Of a stretch of 18,058 bases of DNA, positions 1-8,011 are shown in pieces. The DNA is taken from NCBI GenBank assembly GCA_023807065.1, contig JAJJLU010004126.1, forward strand, positions 1 to 18,058, given 5' to 3'. Within the stretch, counting starts at the first letter, position 1. The number at the start of each line of letters is the position of its first letter. Under the pieces are notes generated by a model. That model made no database searches, was not told the DNA's origin, and worked only from the letters and a program-made list of their open reading frames with translations. Source of the DNA: Isotricha intestinalis (Eukaryota; Ciliophora; Litostomatea; Vestibuliferida; Isotrichidae). Made by a program: the position numbers and the translations under genes.

Positions 1-354
1 ATCTAAATCAGCAAATAAATATATTATTTTCATTTTTAAAAATAATGATTTAAATATTCTTTTTTATTTTTAAAATAATTAAATAATTCTTTGAAAATTT
101 GAGAATTTGTTTTTAAATTAAAAAGTTTATTGTTCATCAATAAATTTAAAATTATATTTGATTTTATGATAAATCACAAAGGAGTTCCATGAGCTCCAAA
201 TTATTTAGGATTATGATAATAAATCAAGAATGTTCATATACTTCTTTAAAGAAATTGTTAAATCTACATATTTAATGGTCTTATGATTTTTGGAGTGATA
301 ATTATTAGAAAGAAATATAATTTATTTTTTCACAGAAAATAGAATTTTTAATTG
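1..354 (-). pseudogene. possible decayed coding remnant running off the left edge
   Basis: No intact gene lies here. One minus-strand frame from about 354 down to 1 has no TAG or TGA but about nine TAA codons. Between them are protein-like stretches such as the peptide SNNYHSKNHKTIKYVDLT, followed further down by IIWSSWNSFVIYHK. In DNA this AT-rich, TAA is the expected commonest chance stop, so the pattern could be noise. A plus-strand frame over the same bases also gives a peptide (MFIYFFKEIVKSTYLMV) and is broken by TAG, TGA and TAA. I do not recognise a family. It may be the decayed 3' part of a gene that lies mostly outside the window. Confidence 0.22.
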
Positions 355-449
355 ATAAATATGAAAAAAAAAATAAAATATTTTTATTAGAATATTGTTC
401 AAAGATTTACATTAAAATTTTAAAAAAAAAATATTAATTTAAATAAAAA

Positions 450-2056
450 TTAATTTCCCATTTTTTCATTTTCTTCTTCTTTAATTCTTTCAAATTCTTT
501 TTTTGGGTGAATGTGATTTTTTTTCATAATTCTTAAACATTTAATACATCTTCCAAATTCATCAACTTGTTGAGGTTCACAACAAACATTAAAATTATTA
601 TCAATAGGTGCAAAATCAATTTGTTTTTTATTTTTTAATTTAATCTGATTATTTAATTCATTTATTAGTTCTTTTCTTACTCTAAACTTTTTTCTTATTT
701 TTTCTTCATTAATTTTATTTTCTTCTTCTTTTATTTTTTGAAGAGCTTTCTGTTCATTTTCAATATTAAGAGATTTATTTTTTTTTCTTTCATTTTCTTT
801 ATTTTCAATTAATTTATTATTTTGAAGAATAAAATCTCTTTTTAAATTTTTTAAATAATTATTTCTTGCATTATCCTCAATTTCAGCATCTTTTAAATTT
901 TTTTGAAAAATATAATTTTCATTTTCTTTATCTTTATCTTTTTCCATTTTTATTTTATTTTCTTTACTTAAAATTTGTTGATATAAATAATTTTTATATT
1001 GACTGATTGTAGGTAAATATCTATTTTTTAATTTATTTCTTCCAATAGCATCAACTGAACCATCAGTAATAGGATTTGGTTTATTATAATAATCTTCTAA
1101 ATTTTTATTGTAACCATTAAATCTTCTTTTTAATAAACACTCTTCATTTTTTTTATATCTTTCTAAAGTTCTTTTTTTTAAAGGATCATTCGATGATTTA
1201 AATAAAGGAAAATCTGCTTTTAAATTTTCATTTATTAATTTAGTTTTTTCATCCATTTTTACTGTATTTTCAGCTGCTTTTTGGCTTAAATGAAAATTTC
1301 TATTCACTTTTAATTGAATTCTTTGTTCAAATTCATTTCTTCTTTTTGCTTGAATTGTAAAAGGATCATCTCCTAAATTTTTATCTTTTTCTTCAAAATT
1401 ATGAAGTTTCATTAATTCTAAATTAATACAATTTGAACATATTCCTTCTAATACAATTTTCCCTTTTATTAATCCATTTTTTATTATTTTATTGGAGTTG
1501 CTTTTACTATATATGTTTGAATTTCTTGAATTTAATTGAATACTTTTATCTGGAGTTTTACTTAATCTTTCATTGTCTATATTTATTTTTTTCAGCTCAG
1601 TTTTTTTTTTTAATATTATATTATTATCATTTATATTATTATTATAATTGTTATTGTTATAATAATTATTATTATTATTATTATTATAATTGTTATTGTT
1701 ATAATAATTATTATTATTATTTATATCATGATTATTATAGTTTAAATTATTCCCTATATTATTTAAATTAACATTTGAATAATCATATTTAAATTCAATT
1801 TGTTGATTAGAATTTTGAGTTAAATTTGAATTTTTTCTTTCAATGTTGTTATCTGTGTTCATTCTAGAATAAATATTTTTATTTTCAAAGTTTCTTTTAA
1901 TTGGTCTTAAGATCCTTTTTTGGGGAATTGGAGTTACACTCTAATTAATTAAAATACAATATTTACTCTATTTTCATCTAATTCTTGTTTATTAATTGCT
2001 GTTAAGTGTTGTCTTAATATTCTAAAATTTCTATGATTATTCATTTCATTTTCCAT
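450..2056 (-). CDS. two-exon gene: Asn-rich coiled-coil protein with paired cysteines, 526 aa
   Basis: Exon 1 is 2056-1967 (30 codons, starting MENEMNNHRNF), exon 2 is 1940-450, joined across a 26-nt intron. Removing the intron gives one frame of 526 aa that ends in TAA, so the simple ATG at 1862 is internal (Met57). Features seen: a low-complexity Asn/Tyr stretch at about residues 92-138, a CSNC pair at about 198-201, a Lys/Glu-rich helical coiled-coil region at about 330-470, and a C-terminal Cys cluster (CC near 483, then C-x2-C near 495-498) followed by a His-rich basic segment. Two cysteine sites at either end could bind zinc, but this is inference. I do not recognise the family. Proteins of this shape occur among cytoskeletal or axonemal proteins of flagellated and ciliated protists, but that is only a suggestion. 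The reading frame is intact and well supported; the function is unknown. Confidence 0.82.
1643..1726 (-). repeat. in-frame 42-nt tandem duplication coding Asn/Tyr-rich sequence
   Basis: A block containing TATAATTGTTATTG (plus-strand view) starts at 1643 and again at 1685, a period of 42 nt or 14 codons, embedded in TTA/ATT trinucleotide runs. In the protein it produces two copies of an NNYYNNNNYNNN pattern. Being a multiple of three it keeps the frame. It looks like a slippage-prone, length-variable microsatellite inside the gene. Confidence 0.75.
1941..1966 (-). other. 26-nt spliceosomal-type intron
   Basis: On the minus strand this segment begins GTAAATATTG and ends TTAATTAATTAG, so it has GT...AG ends and a T/A-rich body. 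Unspliced, the frame from exon 1 hits a TAA inside it. Removed, exon 1 (ending ...GATGAAAATAGA) joins exon 2 (starting AGTGTAACTCCA) between codons (phase 0) and stays open into the downstream gene. The length matches the minute introns known from some ciliates (Paramecium introns are mostly 20-34 nt); the short introns of trichomonads are also near 25 nt but carry different conserved ends. It is the only intron I can support in the window. Confidence 0.8.
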
Positions 2057-2155
2057 ATATTTGTGATAAAAATTTAAAAATTATTTGAAAAAAATATATT
2101 ATGCAATTAATTTTAATATTCAAAAATAGAATATCTCAGAATATTGAATATCATT

Positions 2156-2740
2156 TTAAATGGCAAAAAGAATAATCAATATTAAATCACTTATTGTTAA
2201 TTCAGGACTCTTTTTAGATACAAAAGAAAATTTAAATGTAACATAAAAACATTTTTTTAATTTAATGGGTTCATCAATTAAAACAAGTAATTACAACATG
2301 TTCATAGTTATTTAGTACTCTTAAAGAATTTATTTGAAATGTAAAGGAAACCAATTTATTAGGTTATTATGTTTGTTAAAATCTATTTATTTTTATATAT
2401 AATGAAAAACGTGGTATTCTTCAATTTATTATAATGATTATTTTTCAAAAATACTAATAAAGACAAATCATACGAAAAACATTACAAAAATAAGATGATT
2501 TAAAAAATAATGTTTATTATTATGAAAAATATCTTCTAATCTACAAATTCAAAAAGAATATTTTTCAGAGAGAAAAAAATCATTTTTCAAGATTCTTAGG
2601 GACTTATATTTATTTAATGATCCATTTTTGTATCTTTTAAAAGATTATAAAGTGGAAAAGCTAAAATCATATTTTGATTTATTATTTTTTCAATTCTAAA
2701 TTTCCAATTCAATCAAATTCATCTGAATATGGTGCTTTAT
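2156..2740 (-). pseudogene. decayed protein gene, unrecognised family
   Basis: The 770 bases between the neighbouring genes hold no intact frame, but minus-strand pieces in shifting frames read like protein. From upstream to downstream: about 2648-2471 (includes KNGSLNKYKSLRILKNDFF and, after an in-frame TGA, ICRLEDIFHNNKHYFLNHL); about 2480-2400 (includes YDLSLLVFLKNN); 2363-2277 (includes NKLVSFTFQINSLRVLNNY); and 2281-2156 (includes DEPIKLKKCFYVTFKF and PELTISDLILIILFAI, ending in TAA). The pieces are separated by at least three frame changes and by TGA, TAA and TAG stops. No GT...AG intron explains the last frame change near 2278, because no AG follows in range. That points to a gene broken by indels and nonsense changes. 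I do not recognise the family, and the 5' limit is uncertain. Confidence 0.5.
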
Positions 2741-2830
2741 AAAAAAATAAAAAAATTTTTTGAATTAATGAATAATAAATTATAAAAATGTTTTTACTAA
2801 TTTAAAGATTAAATTTTTAAATTAAAATAA

Positions 2831-3265
2831 ATGAATAAAGATCAAAAAAATCAACTTAAATTTGCAAATATTCCAATAGATGAAAGCCAAATATTTTACA
2901 AGAGAAAATTTGTATTTGCTTTCACAAATTTAAGACCAATAGTTCCAGGACATGTATTATTATGTCCAACAAGAGTTGAAAAAAAATATAGTAATTTAAC
3001 AGAAACAGAAGTAATGGAATTATGGATTTCTGCAAAGAATATAATTCAAAATTTAAAAAAATTTTATGGAACTGATTCAGTTCAAATTTCTATTCAAGAT
3101 GGTGAAGATGCTGGTCAAACTGTTGAACATTGTCATATACACTTAATTCCAATTCCTAATGGGTATAATGCACAAAATATTGATGATTCAAATAGAAAAT
3201 TAAGAAGTAATGAAGATATGGCTCAAGAAGCACAGGATTATAGAAATAATTTTGTTTTTAATTAA
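2831..3265 (+). CDS. HIT-family hydrolase, FHIT-like (diadenosine polyphosphate hydrolase)
   Basis: A complete 144-aa protein of the fragile-histidine-triad branch. This family hydrolyses dinucleoside polyphosphates such as Ap3A to AMP plus a nucleotide, using a nucleophilic histidine in H-x-H-x-H-x-x. Here the triad is HCHIHLIP with His100, His102 and His104; His102, the middle one, should form the AMP intermediate. The FHIT-type motif NLRPIVPGHVLLCP is at 33-46 and GQTVEH, with the substrate-contacting Gln96, precedes the triad. The C-terminal end NEDMAQEAQDYR matches the end of the family, and 144 aa is close to the usual FHIT length. Start: the only in-frame ATG, just after AAATAA. It converges with the GTPase gene downstream, with 145 nt between the stops. 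The specific substrate is inferred from the family. No break or intron was seen. Confidence 0.93.
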   Translation: MNKDQKNQLKFANIPIDESQIFYKRKFVFAFTNLRPIVPGHVLLCPTRVEKKYSNLTETEVMELWISAKNIIQNLKKFYGTDSVQISIQDGEDAGQTVEHCHIHLIPIPNGYNAQNIDDSNRKLRSNEDMAQEAQDYRNNFVFN

Positions 3266-3410
3266 GTGTTTTATGATGTTTATTTATTCAGAGTTTTATT
3301 TGGGTTTTGATAAATTTTTTTTGAGTCTTTTATTATTTTTTTATTTTAATATTTATTTAATTTTTAAATATTATTTAAATGCTTTAATATTATTTTTGTA
3401 ATTTTTATAT

Positions 3411-5936
3411 TTATTTTATAAATTTATATTTTTTGTTTAATTCTCTTATTTTTTCTTTTGTTTGAGGAGATAATTTTGTTAAATTTCTTTCAAAAGAACT
3501 TTTATCTTTTTTAAATATACTTTCCATCACAAAAGTAATTAATTCTAATTCATCTTCTTTCATTTTTGATTCTGATATACATTCAGATAATTTAATTACA
3601 TTATTTTCATATTGTTCTCTTAATTCTTTTTCTGATGCTTTACAAAATTCTAAAGTTTCTTTTTGTGTTTGAATTACATTATCTTTATTTTCATTTGTGA
3701 ATTGTTCATTTTCTTTATTAGATTCTATATTTTTTAATTTATTTTCTAAAATTTCAGATTCATTTTTTAATTCTTTTAAATTTAAATTAGTTTTTTCTAA
3801 TTCAGAAGTCAAATTTAAATTTTCATTTTTTAATTTAGAAATTTCTTTTTCATAATTATCAGTCATTGTTTTAAAATGTTTTTCTTTAAAAATACTTAAT
3901 TCATCTAACATATTTTTTGAAGAATTTTCTACAAAATTTTTAGTTTCTTCAATAAATTTATTTCTAAAAATTAAATTTTTATTTTCTTCTAATTTTCCTA
4001 CAATTTCAGCATATTCTGAATAAGAGTTTAAAATATTTGATAATAAATTTTTTAATTCTTGATTTTTTGAATCTAAATAATCTTCTTTTTTTATTTCTTC
4101 ATTTATTTTTTCCTTATTTTGAATTTCATTATTTTTTTCTTTTAATTCTTCTAATTCTTTTTTGATGTTTATTATTTCATTATTTTTATTTGTAGATTCT
4201 GTGTTTAAAGATGATAATTCTTTATTTAAATTTGCAACTTTTGATTCTAATTCTTTTATTATATTATCTTTTTCTTCTAATTGTTCTTTAAATCTTTTTT
4301 CTAATCTTGATTGTTTTTCATTTTCAATTTCAATATTATTTAAATTTTCTTTTTCTTTTTCATCAATTTTTGTTGTTAAATTTTCTATTTTTATTTTTAA
4401 TTCAATTATTTCTGAATCTTTTTGTTTTATTTCATTTATTTTTTCATCTAATCTATTTTGATTATTTATTGAATAATTTTCTAATTTTTTTAAATTTACA
4501 TCAACATAATTTGAAATATTATCAGAATAAGAATCAATTTTTTTACATATATTTTCAATATATTCTTTAATTAATGGAAATGAAGATATTAATTTAGTTT
4601 TTTCATTAAATAAATCTTTATTTAAATTATCTCTTATTCCAGAAGTGAAATTTTTTAAATAAATATTAATATCATTGGATTTTTGAATGTTTTCAATTTG
4701 CTTTTTTGTTTCATTTTCATTTATATTTTTAATTTTTTCTTCAAAATTATTTATAGACTCTTTTATACTATTATCAATATCTTCGTTTGCGAAAGAAAAT
4801 ATATCAGATAAAATTTCAGTTAAAAAATTAGATTTAAGTACTTGACCTATATAACTTTTAGGGAACACTTCTTGTATTTCTTTTATAATTTCCTCATAAG
4901 AATTTTTAATTTTTTCATAAATATTCACATTTTTGTCGATTTCATCAGTAAATTTATTTCTAAATTTATTTAAAATATTTTCACTAATATCATTTAAACT
5001 ACTATATAAAGCACTTTTCAAAGAAGAAATTAAATAACAACTATCGTTATTAGAAATATTAGTTGTAATTTCTTGAAGAACTCCATAAAATAATTGTCCA
5101 TTTAATTGAATTCCATTAATTGATTTTGGTTTCACATCTTCAATAATCATTTTTCTAAATTGATTAAGTGATTCAGTAAATTCTGGAATAAAAGGATTAT
5201 CTGGTTCAGTTAAATATAAATTAATTAACATATCTGCTTCTTCTGATGTTGGAAAAGGAAGACAGTATCTTTGAATATTTTTTTTATATAATTTTTGATA
5301 AATCTCATTATCATTTAAATCATATTTTTCATTATATTTTGACATATCTTTGATATCATAATCTCTATTTAACCAAAAAATTTTTGGTATATCATTATTT
5401 GTTAATTTATTTTTTTCATCAGGTATATTTTCATTTTCTAATTTCACTTTATTTACACCTTCAATTAATTTATTAAATATATCACAAGATTCTTTTATCA
5501 TTTCATCACTAATATTATCTTCAGAATCAGTGTCTTTTTTTTTAATGTTAAATACAATAGAAGAAGAAATTAAATTACATAAAATAAACATTTTTTGATC
5601 ATAATCTTTTCTTTTCTCATCACTGTCTGTAATAAATCCTTCACTATCTAAAATTAAAACATAAGTATCATCTTTTATTATTGGTTTTCCCCAAACCCAA
5701 ATTCCTTTAGTGCATGTTTGAACTCTATTATCAATTCCTCCTATTACAAAAGCTTGATTATTTCTTCCTATTAATTGACTTGATAGAAATGATTTACCTG
5801 AATATACAGTTCCAATTATTGTGATTATTGCTACTTTTTTATCTGATAATTTTTGTAAAAATTCTATTCCTTCACTTTGTAAATCAAAAGTATCTGAAAC
5901 TAATTGAATAGGTTTTTCTTCAAATATATTTTCCAT
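3411..5936 (-). CDS. guanylate-binding-protein-type large GTPase with long coiled coil
   Basis: An 841-aa protein of the GBP/atlastin-like dynamin-superfamily type. GBPs bind and hydrolyse GTP, assemble on membranes or in oligomers, and act in trafficking or defence; the role here is unknown. Motifs seen: P-loop GTVYSGKS at 42-49; switch-I region QTCTKGIWVWG at about 73-83, the GBP signature around the catalytic Thr; G3 as DSEG at 97-100, where most GBPs have DTEG; G4 as LNRD at 189-192, the RD form typical of GBPs; and the GINGIQLNG-like helix region (NGIQLNGQLFYGVLQ) at about 274-288 closing the GTPase domain. From about 300 the chain is helical, and about 480-800 is a strong Glu/Lys/Asn-rich coiled coil, longer than in animal GBPs. 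No membrane segment and no CaaX box is seen (it ends KKYKFIK). It is divergent from the eEF1B gamma gene, with 118 nt between starts. Confidence 0.9.
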   Translation of the reverse strand: MENIFEEKPIQLVSDTFDLQSEGIEFLQKLSDKKVAIITIIGTVYSGKSFLSSQLIGRNNQAFVIGGIDNRVQTCTKGIWVWGKPIIKDDTYVLILDSEGFITDSDEKRKDYDQKMFILCNLISSSIVFNIKKKDTDSEDNISDEMIKESCDIFNKLIEGVNKVKLENENIPDEKNKLTNNDIPKIFWLNRDYDIKDMSKYNEKYDLNDNEIYQKLYKKNIQRYCLPFPTSEEADMLINLYLTEPDNPFIPEFTESLNQFRKMIIEDVKPKSINGIQLNGQLFYGVLQEITTNISNNDSCYLISSLKSALYSSLNDISENILNKFRNKFTDEIDKNVNIYEKIKNSYEEIIKEIQEVFPKSYIGQVLKSNFLTEILSDIFSFANEDIDNSIKESINNFEEKIKNINENETKKQIENIQKSNDINIYLKNFTSGIRDNLNKDLFNEKTKLISSFPLIKEYIENICKKIDSYSDNISNYVDVNLKKLENYSINNQNRLDEKINEIKQKDSEIIELKIKIENLTTKIDEKEKENLNNIEIENEKQSRLEKRFKEQLEEKDNIIKELESKVANLNKELSSLNTESTNKNNEIINIKKELEELKEKNNEIQNKEKINEEIKKEDYLDSKNQELKNLLSNILNSYSEYAEIVGKLEENKNLIFRNKFIEETKNFVENSSKNMLDELSIFKEKHFKTMTDNYEKEISKLKNENLNLTSELEKTNLNLKELKNESEILENKLKNIESNKENEQFTNENKDNVIQTQKETLEFCKASEKELREQYENNVIKLSECISESKMKEDELELITFVMESIFKKDKSSFERNLTKLSPQTKEKIRELNKKYKFIK

Positions 5937-6054
5937 TATTCGATAAAATAAAATATAATAAAAAAATATGAATAGTTAAAAAATTCAAATAAATTAAATA
6001 ATTAAAAAAAATAAATACCAAAAAAAATAAATATTTTTATTTAATATCTAAAAA

Positions 6055-7293
6055 ATGTCAGTAAAACTATATGGTGATCGTTTTTGTCCCTGGGCTCAAG
6101 AAATCCTCCACACTTCATATTTATCTAATGCTCCACTCACTTTAGTCCAAACAACTTGTGACAATGAACAATGTTCAACCCTTAAGCCAAAGGCACCAAC
6201 AGGAACATTCCCATTTTTGGAAACTGAGGATGGGACATATATTGGTCAATCAAAGTCAATGGAATTGTATTTATGTGAACAATTCAAGAAAGAACTTTTA
6301 GGTAATAATCCAATGGAACGTGCTCAAGTCCATCAATGGATTGATTATGCAACTTTTGAAATTTCAATGGCTTCAAATCCTTTGATTGATCCTATTTTTG
6401 GTTGGAAGTATTATAGTAAAGAAGAAGTAAATAATGCTAGTAAAGATTTGAAGAAAAGAATAGAAGTTTTAGAAAAACATTTAAATGGAAAAGAATTTTT
6501 AGTTGGAAACAGTATTACTCTTGCAGATATTGTTGTGTTCAATAAAATTAGATTTGTTATGATGTTTTTATATCCAGAGCAAATGAGAAATAATGTTTTT
6601 AAGAATGTAACAAATTGGTTTACTAAAATTATGGAAAGTCCTGAAGCTAAGAAAGCTTATGGAAGAATACTTCTATGTAAACAAGTTGTTAAGGCTCATA
6701 TTCCTGAAAAGAAGAAAGAAGAGAAAAAAAAAGAAGAAAAAAAGGTTGAAAAGAAAAAAGAAGAAAAAGAAAAAGAAAAAGAAGAAGAAAAACCTAAAGC
6801 CAAGCCAAAAAATCCTTTAGATGAATTACCTCCTTCAAAATTAGAGTTAGAGACTTTTAAAAGAGCATTTTTGAATAATAAAGATAAAGCAGATGCTATG
6901 AATAAATTTTGGGAAATTTATGATCCAGAAGGATATTCATTATGGTGGATGGAATATCAGAATTTACCAGAAGAAGGAAAAGTACTTTTTAGATGCTCAA
7001 ATTCAAAAGGAATGTTTCTTCAAAAATTAGATACTTTCAGAAAATATGCTTTCGCAGTTCATGGTGTTTATGGAACAGAAGGTGATTATAAAATAAGAGG
7101 TGTTTGGATGTGGAGAGGAAAGGAAATTCCTAATGAAATGAAGGAACATGATAATTTCCCTTATATGACTATTAGGAAGTTAGATATTAGTAAAGAAGAA
7201 GATAAACAGTTAGTTAATGATTATTGGACTAAAGTTAATGAAACTGATGAAGTTGAAGGGAGATTAGCAGCTGATGTAGAATACTTTAATTAG
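6055..7293 (+). CDS. translation elongation factor 1B gamma subunit (eEF1B gamma)
   Basis: A complete 412-aa protein, about the usual length for this family. It is the structural subunit of the eEF1B complex, which reloads eEF1A with GTP. Domain order: glutathione-transferase-like N domain (about 1-80, with PTGTFPFLETEDG and GQSKSMELYL), GST C-terminal helical domain (about 85-205, with SITLADIVVFNKIRF), a Lys/Glu linker (about 217-250), and the EF1G C-terminal domain (about 254-412, with NPLDELPPSKLELETFKR, then the aromatic core YSLWWMEYQ and RGVWMWRG). The linker is encoded by an almost purely purine stretch (about 6709-6792), broken by GTT. Oddities: the N domain carries FCPWAQE at 10-16, a CPxA motif like omega-class GSTs rather than the usual Cys-less form of this subunit; and the first roughly 60 codons use many C-ending codons (CCC, CTC, ATC, GTC) unlike the neighbours, as expected of a highly expressed gene. 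It is the only gene here ending in TAG. Confidence 0.96.
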   Translation: MSVKLYGDRFCPWAQEILHTSYLSNAPLTLVQTTCDNEQCSTLKPKAPTGTFPFLETEDGTYIGQSKSMELYLCEQFKKELLGNNPMERAQVHQWIDYATFEISMASNPLIDPIFGWKYYSKEEVNNASKDLKKRIEVLEKHLNGKEFLVGNSITLADIVVFNKIRFVMMFLYPEQMRNNVFKNVTNWFTKIMESPEAKKAYGRILLCKQVVKAHIPEKKKEEKKKEEKKVEKKKEEKEKEKEEEKPKAKPKNPLDELPPSKLELETFKRAFLNNKDKADAMNKFWEIYDPEGYSLWWMEYQNLPEEGKVLFRCSNSKGMFLQKLDTFRKYAFAVHGVYGTEGDYKIRGVWMWRGKEIPNEMKEHDNFPYMTIRKLDISKEEDKQLVNDYWTKVNETDEVEGRLAADVEYFN

Positions 7294-7399
7294 ATTTTTA
7301 AGTTAAACTTTCATTTAAAATAAAAAATTATTTTTTATCATTTTTTTTAATAATTTTTTTAATACTTTAACTCTTTTCCAAAAGTTATTATTTAATTAT
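7294..7399. other. AT-rich spacer, nothing recognised
   Basis: A short T-rich spacer between the eEF1B gamma stop and the 3' end of the decayed minus-strand gene. It holds runs of T that may serve both 3' ends, but no defined terminator or RNA structure is visible. Confidence 0.4.
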
Positions 7400-7803
7400 T
7401 TATTGTTTTTTTAAATGTTTTTTTTTAAATTCATTAAAGTATTTCATATTTAATTTTAATCTTAATAATATCCTTTCATAATCTTTCCATTCTAATCCAT
7501 CTCCAAATTCTTCTATTTCCCTTAATTTTCTAAAAATATATATTTCTTTCTCTTAAAGAAATAATTTTAACTGATTTTAATTATTTTCTTGTTCAGTTAT
7601 TTTTTTTAAATGTGCTATTTTATCAAATTAATTTTTTTTAAATTCATAATAGTTTGTTTATTATTATTTTGTTCAAAAAAATTTTAATGAGGAAGTAATT
7701 AACATTTATTTCCTTTGATATTATTTATAGGTTGTTTTGAAATGATAATCCCACATAAAAGGTCATTAATTAAATTATTTGAAATAGATTGTGATTCAGG
7801 CAT
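7400..7803 (-). pseudogene. broken gene with in-frame TAA codons and one frameshift
   Basis: The 3' part is clearly coding: 50 open codons from 7552 to 7403, then TAA at 7402-7400, with Glu/Arg/Gly-containing sequence such as REIEEFGDGLEWKDYERILL that chance AT-rich DNA rarely gives. The same frame extends upstream to 7627 through TAA codons at 7555 and 7579 (reading HLKKITEQENN before the first one). Farther upstream a second frame starts at ATG 7803 (MPESQSISNNLINDLL, open for 34 codons) with TAA at 7701 and 7686, then open again through NFFEQNNNKQTIMNLKK. One missing base in an A8 run near 7633-7640 would join the two frames; a TAA at 7630 then lies at the joint. No TAG or TGA interrupts this path. 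Only two GT dinucleotides lie in the interrupted part and neither gives a plausible intron. Best explained as a decayed gene of unrecognised, mostly helical protein. Confidence 0.6.
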
Positions 7804-8011
7804 TTGCTTTTTTGTTGAAATTAATATGAATTAAGAGAATAACTTGATAAAAATGAGTGAATAATAATATGAAAATACTTTAAACAATAAAGTATTAAAT
7901 GAAAAAAATATATTCAAAACATTATGGTATACAATTAAGCTTAAAATAATATTTTATTTTTATAAAATTTCAAAAAATATTATTGAAAAATTAAAAAAGT
8001 AAAAAAATAAT
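7804..8011. other. AT-rich spacer, nothing recognised
   Basis: No open frame with coding character, no tRNA-like fold and no repeat is apparent. It separates the 3' end of the RCC1 gene from the start of the decayed gene, and would contain that gene's old promoter if it had one. Confidence 0.4.

Noticed and set aside
1433..1771. Plus-strand frame of 112 codons rich in Tyr and Phe
   Set aside because: It is the antisense of the Asn-rich stretch of the minus-strand gene; TTA/ATT repeats stay open in several frames.
2101..2763. Plus-strand frame that is open for about 220 codons if TAA and TAG are read as Gln, apart from one TGA
   Set aside because: The minus-strand fragments over the same bases have better coding composition, and the neighbouring genes show a standard code.
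3210..3401. Plus-strand 63-codon hydrophobic frame overlapping the end of the FHIT-like gene
   Set aside because: Overlaps a well-supported gene in another frame, and its Phe/Leu/Tyr composition is what T-rich 3' spacer gives by chance.
4162..4570. Plus-strand Phe/Ser-rich frames
   Set aside because: Antisense shadows of the GTPase coiled coil (Lys/Glu/Asn codons read backwards).
7533..7552. A 20-nt GTTAAA...TTTAAG segment resembling a minute intron in the remnant at 7400-7803 (just upstream of the 50-codon block)
   Set aside because: Removing it joins the 3' block to a frame with three further stops just upstream, so it does not restore a gene.
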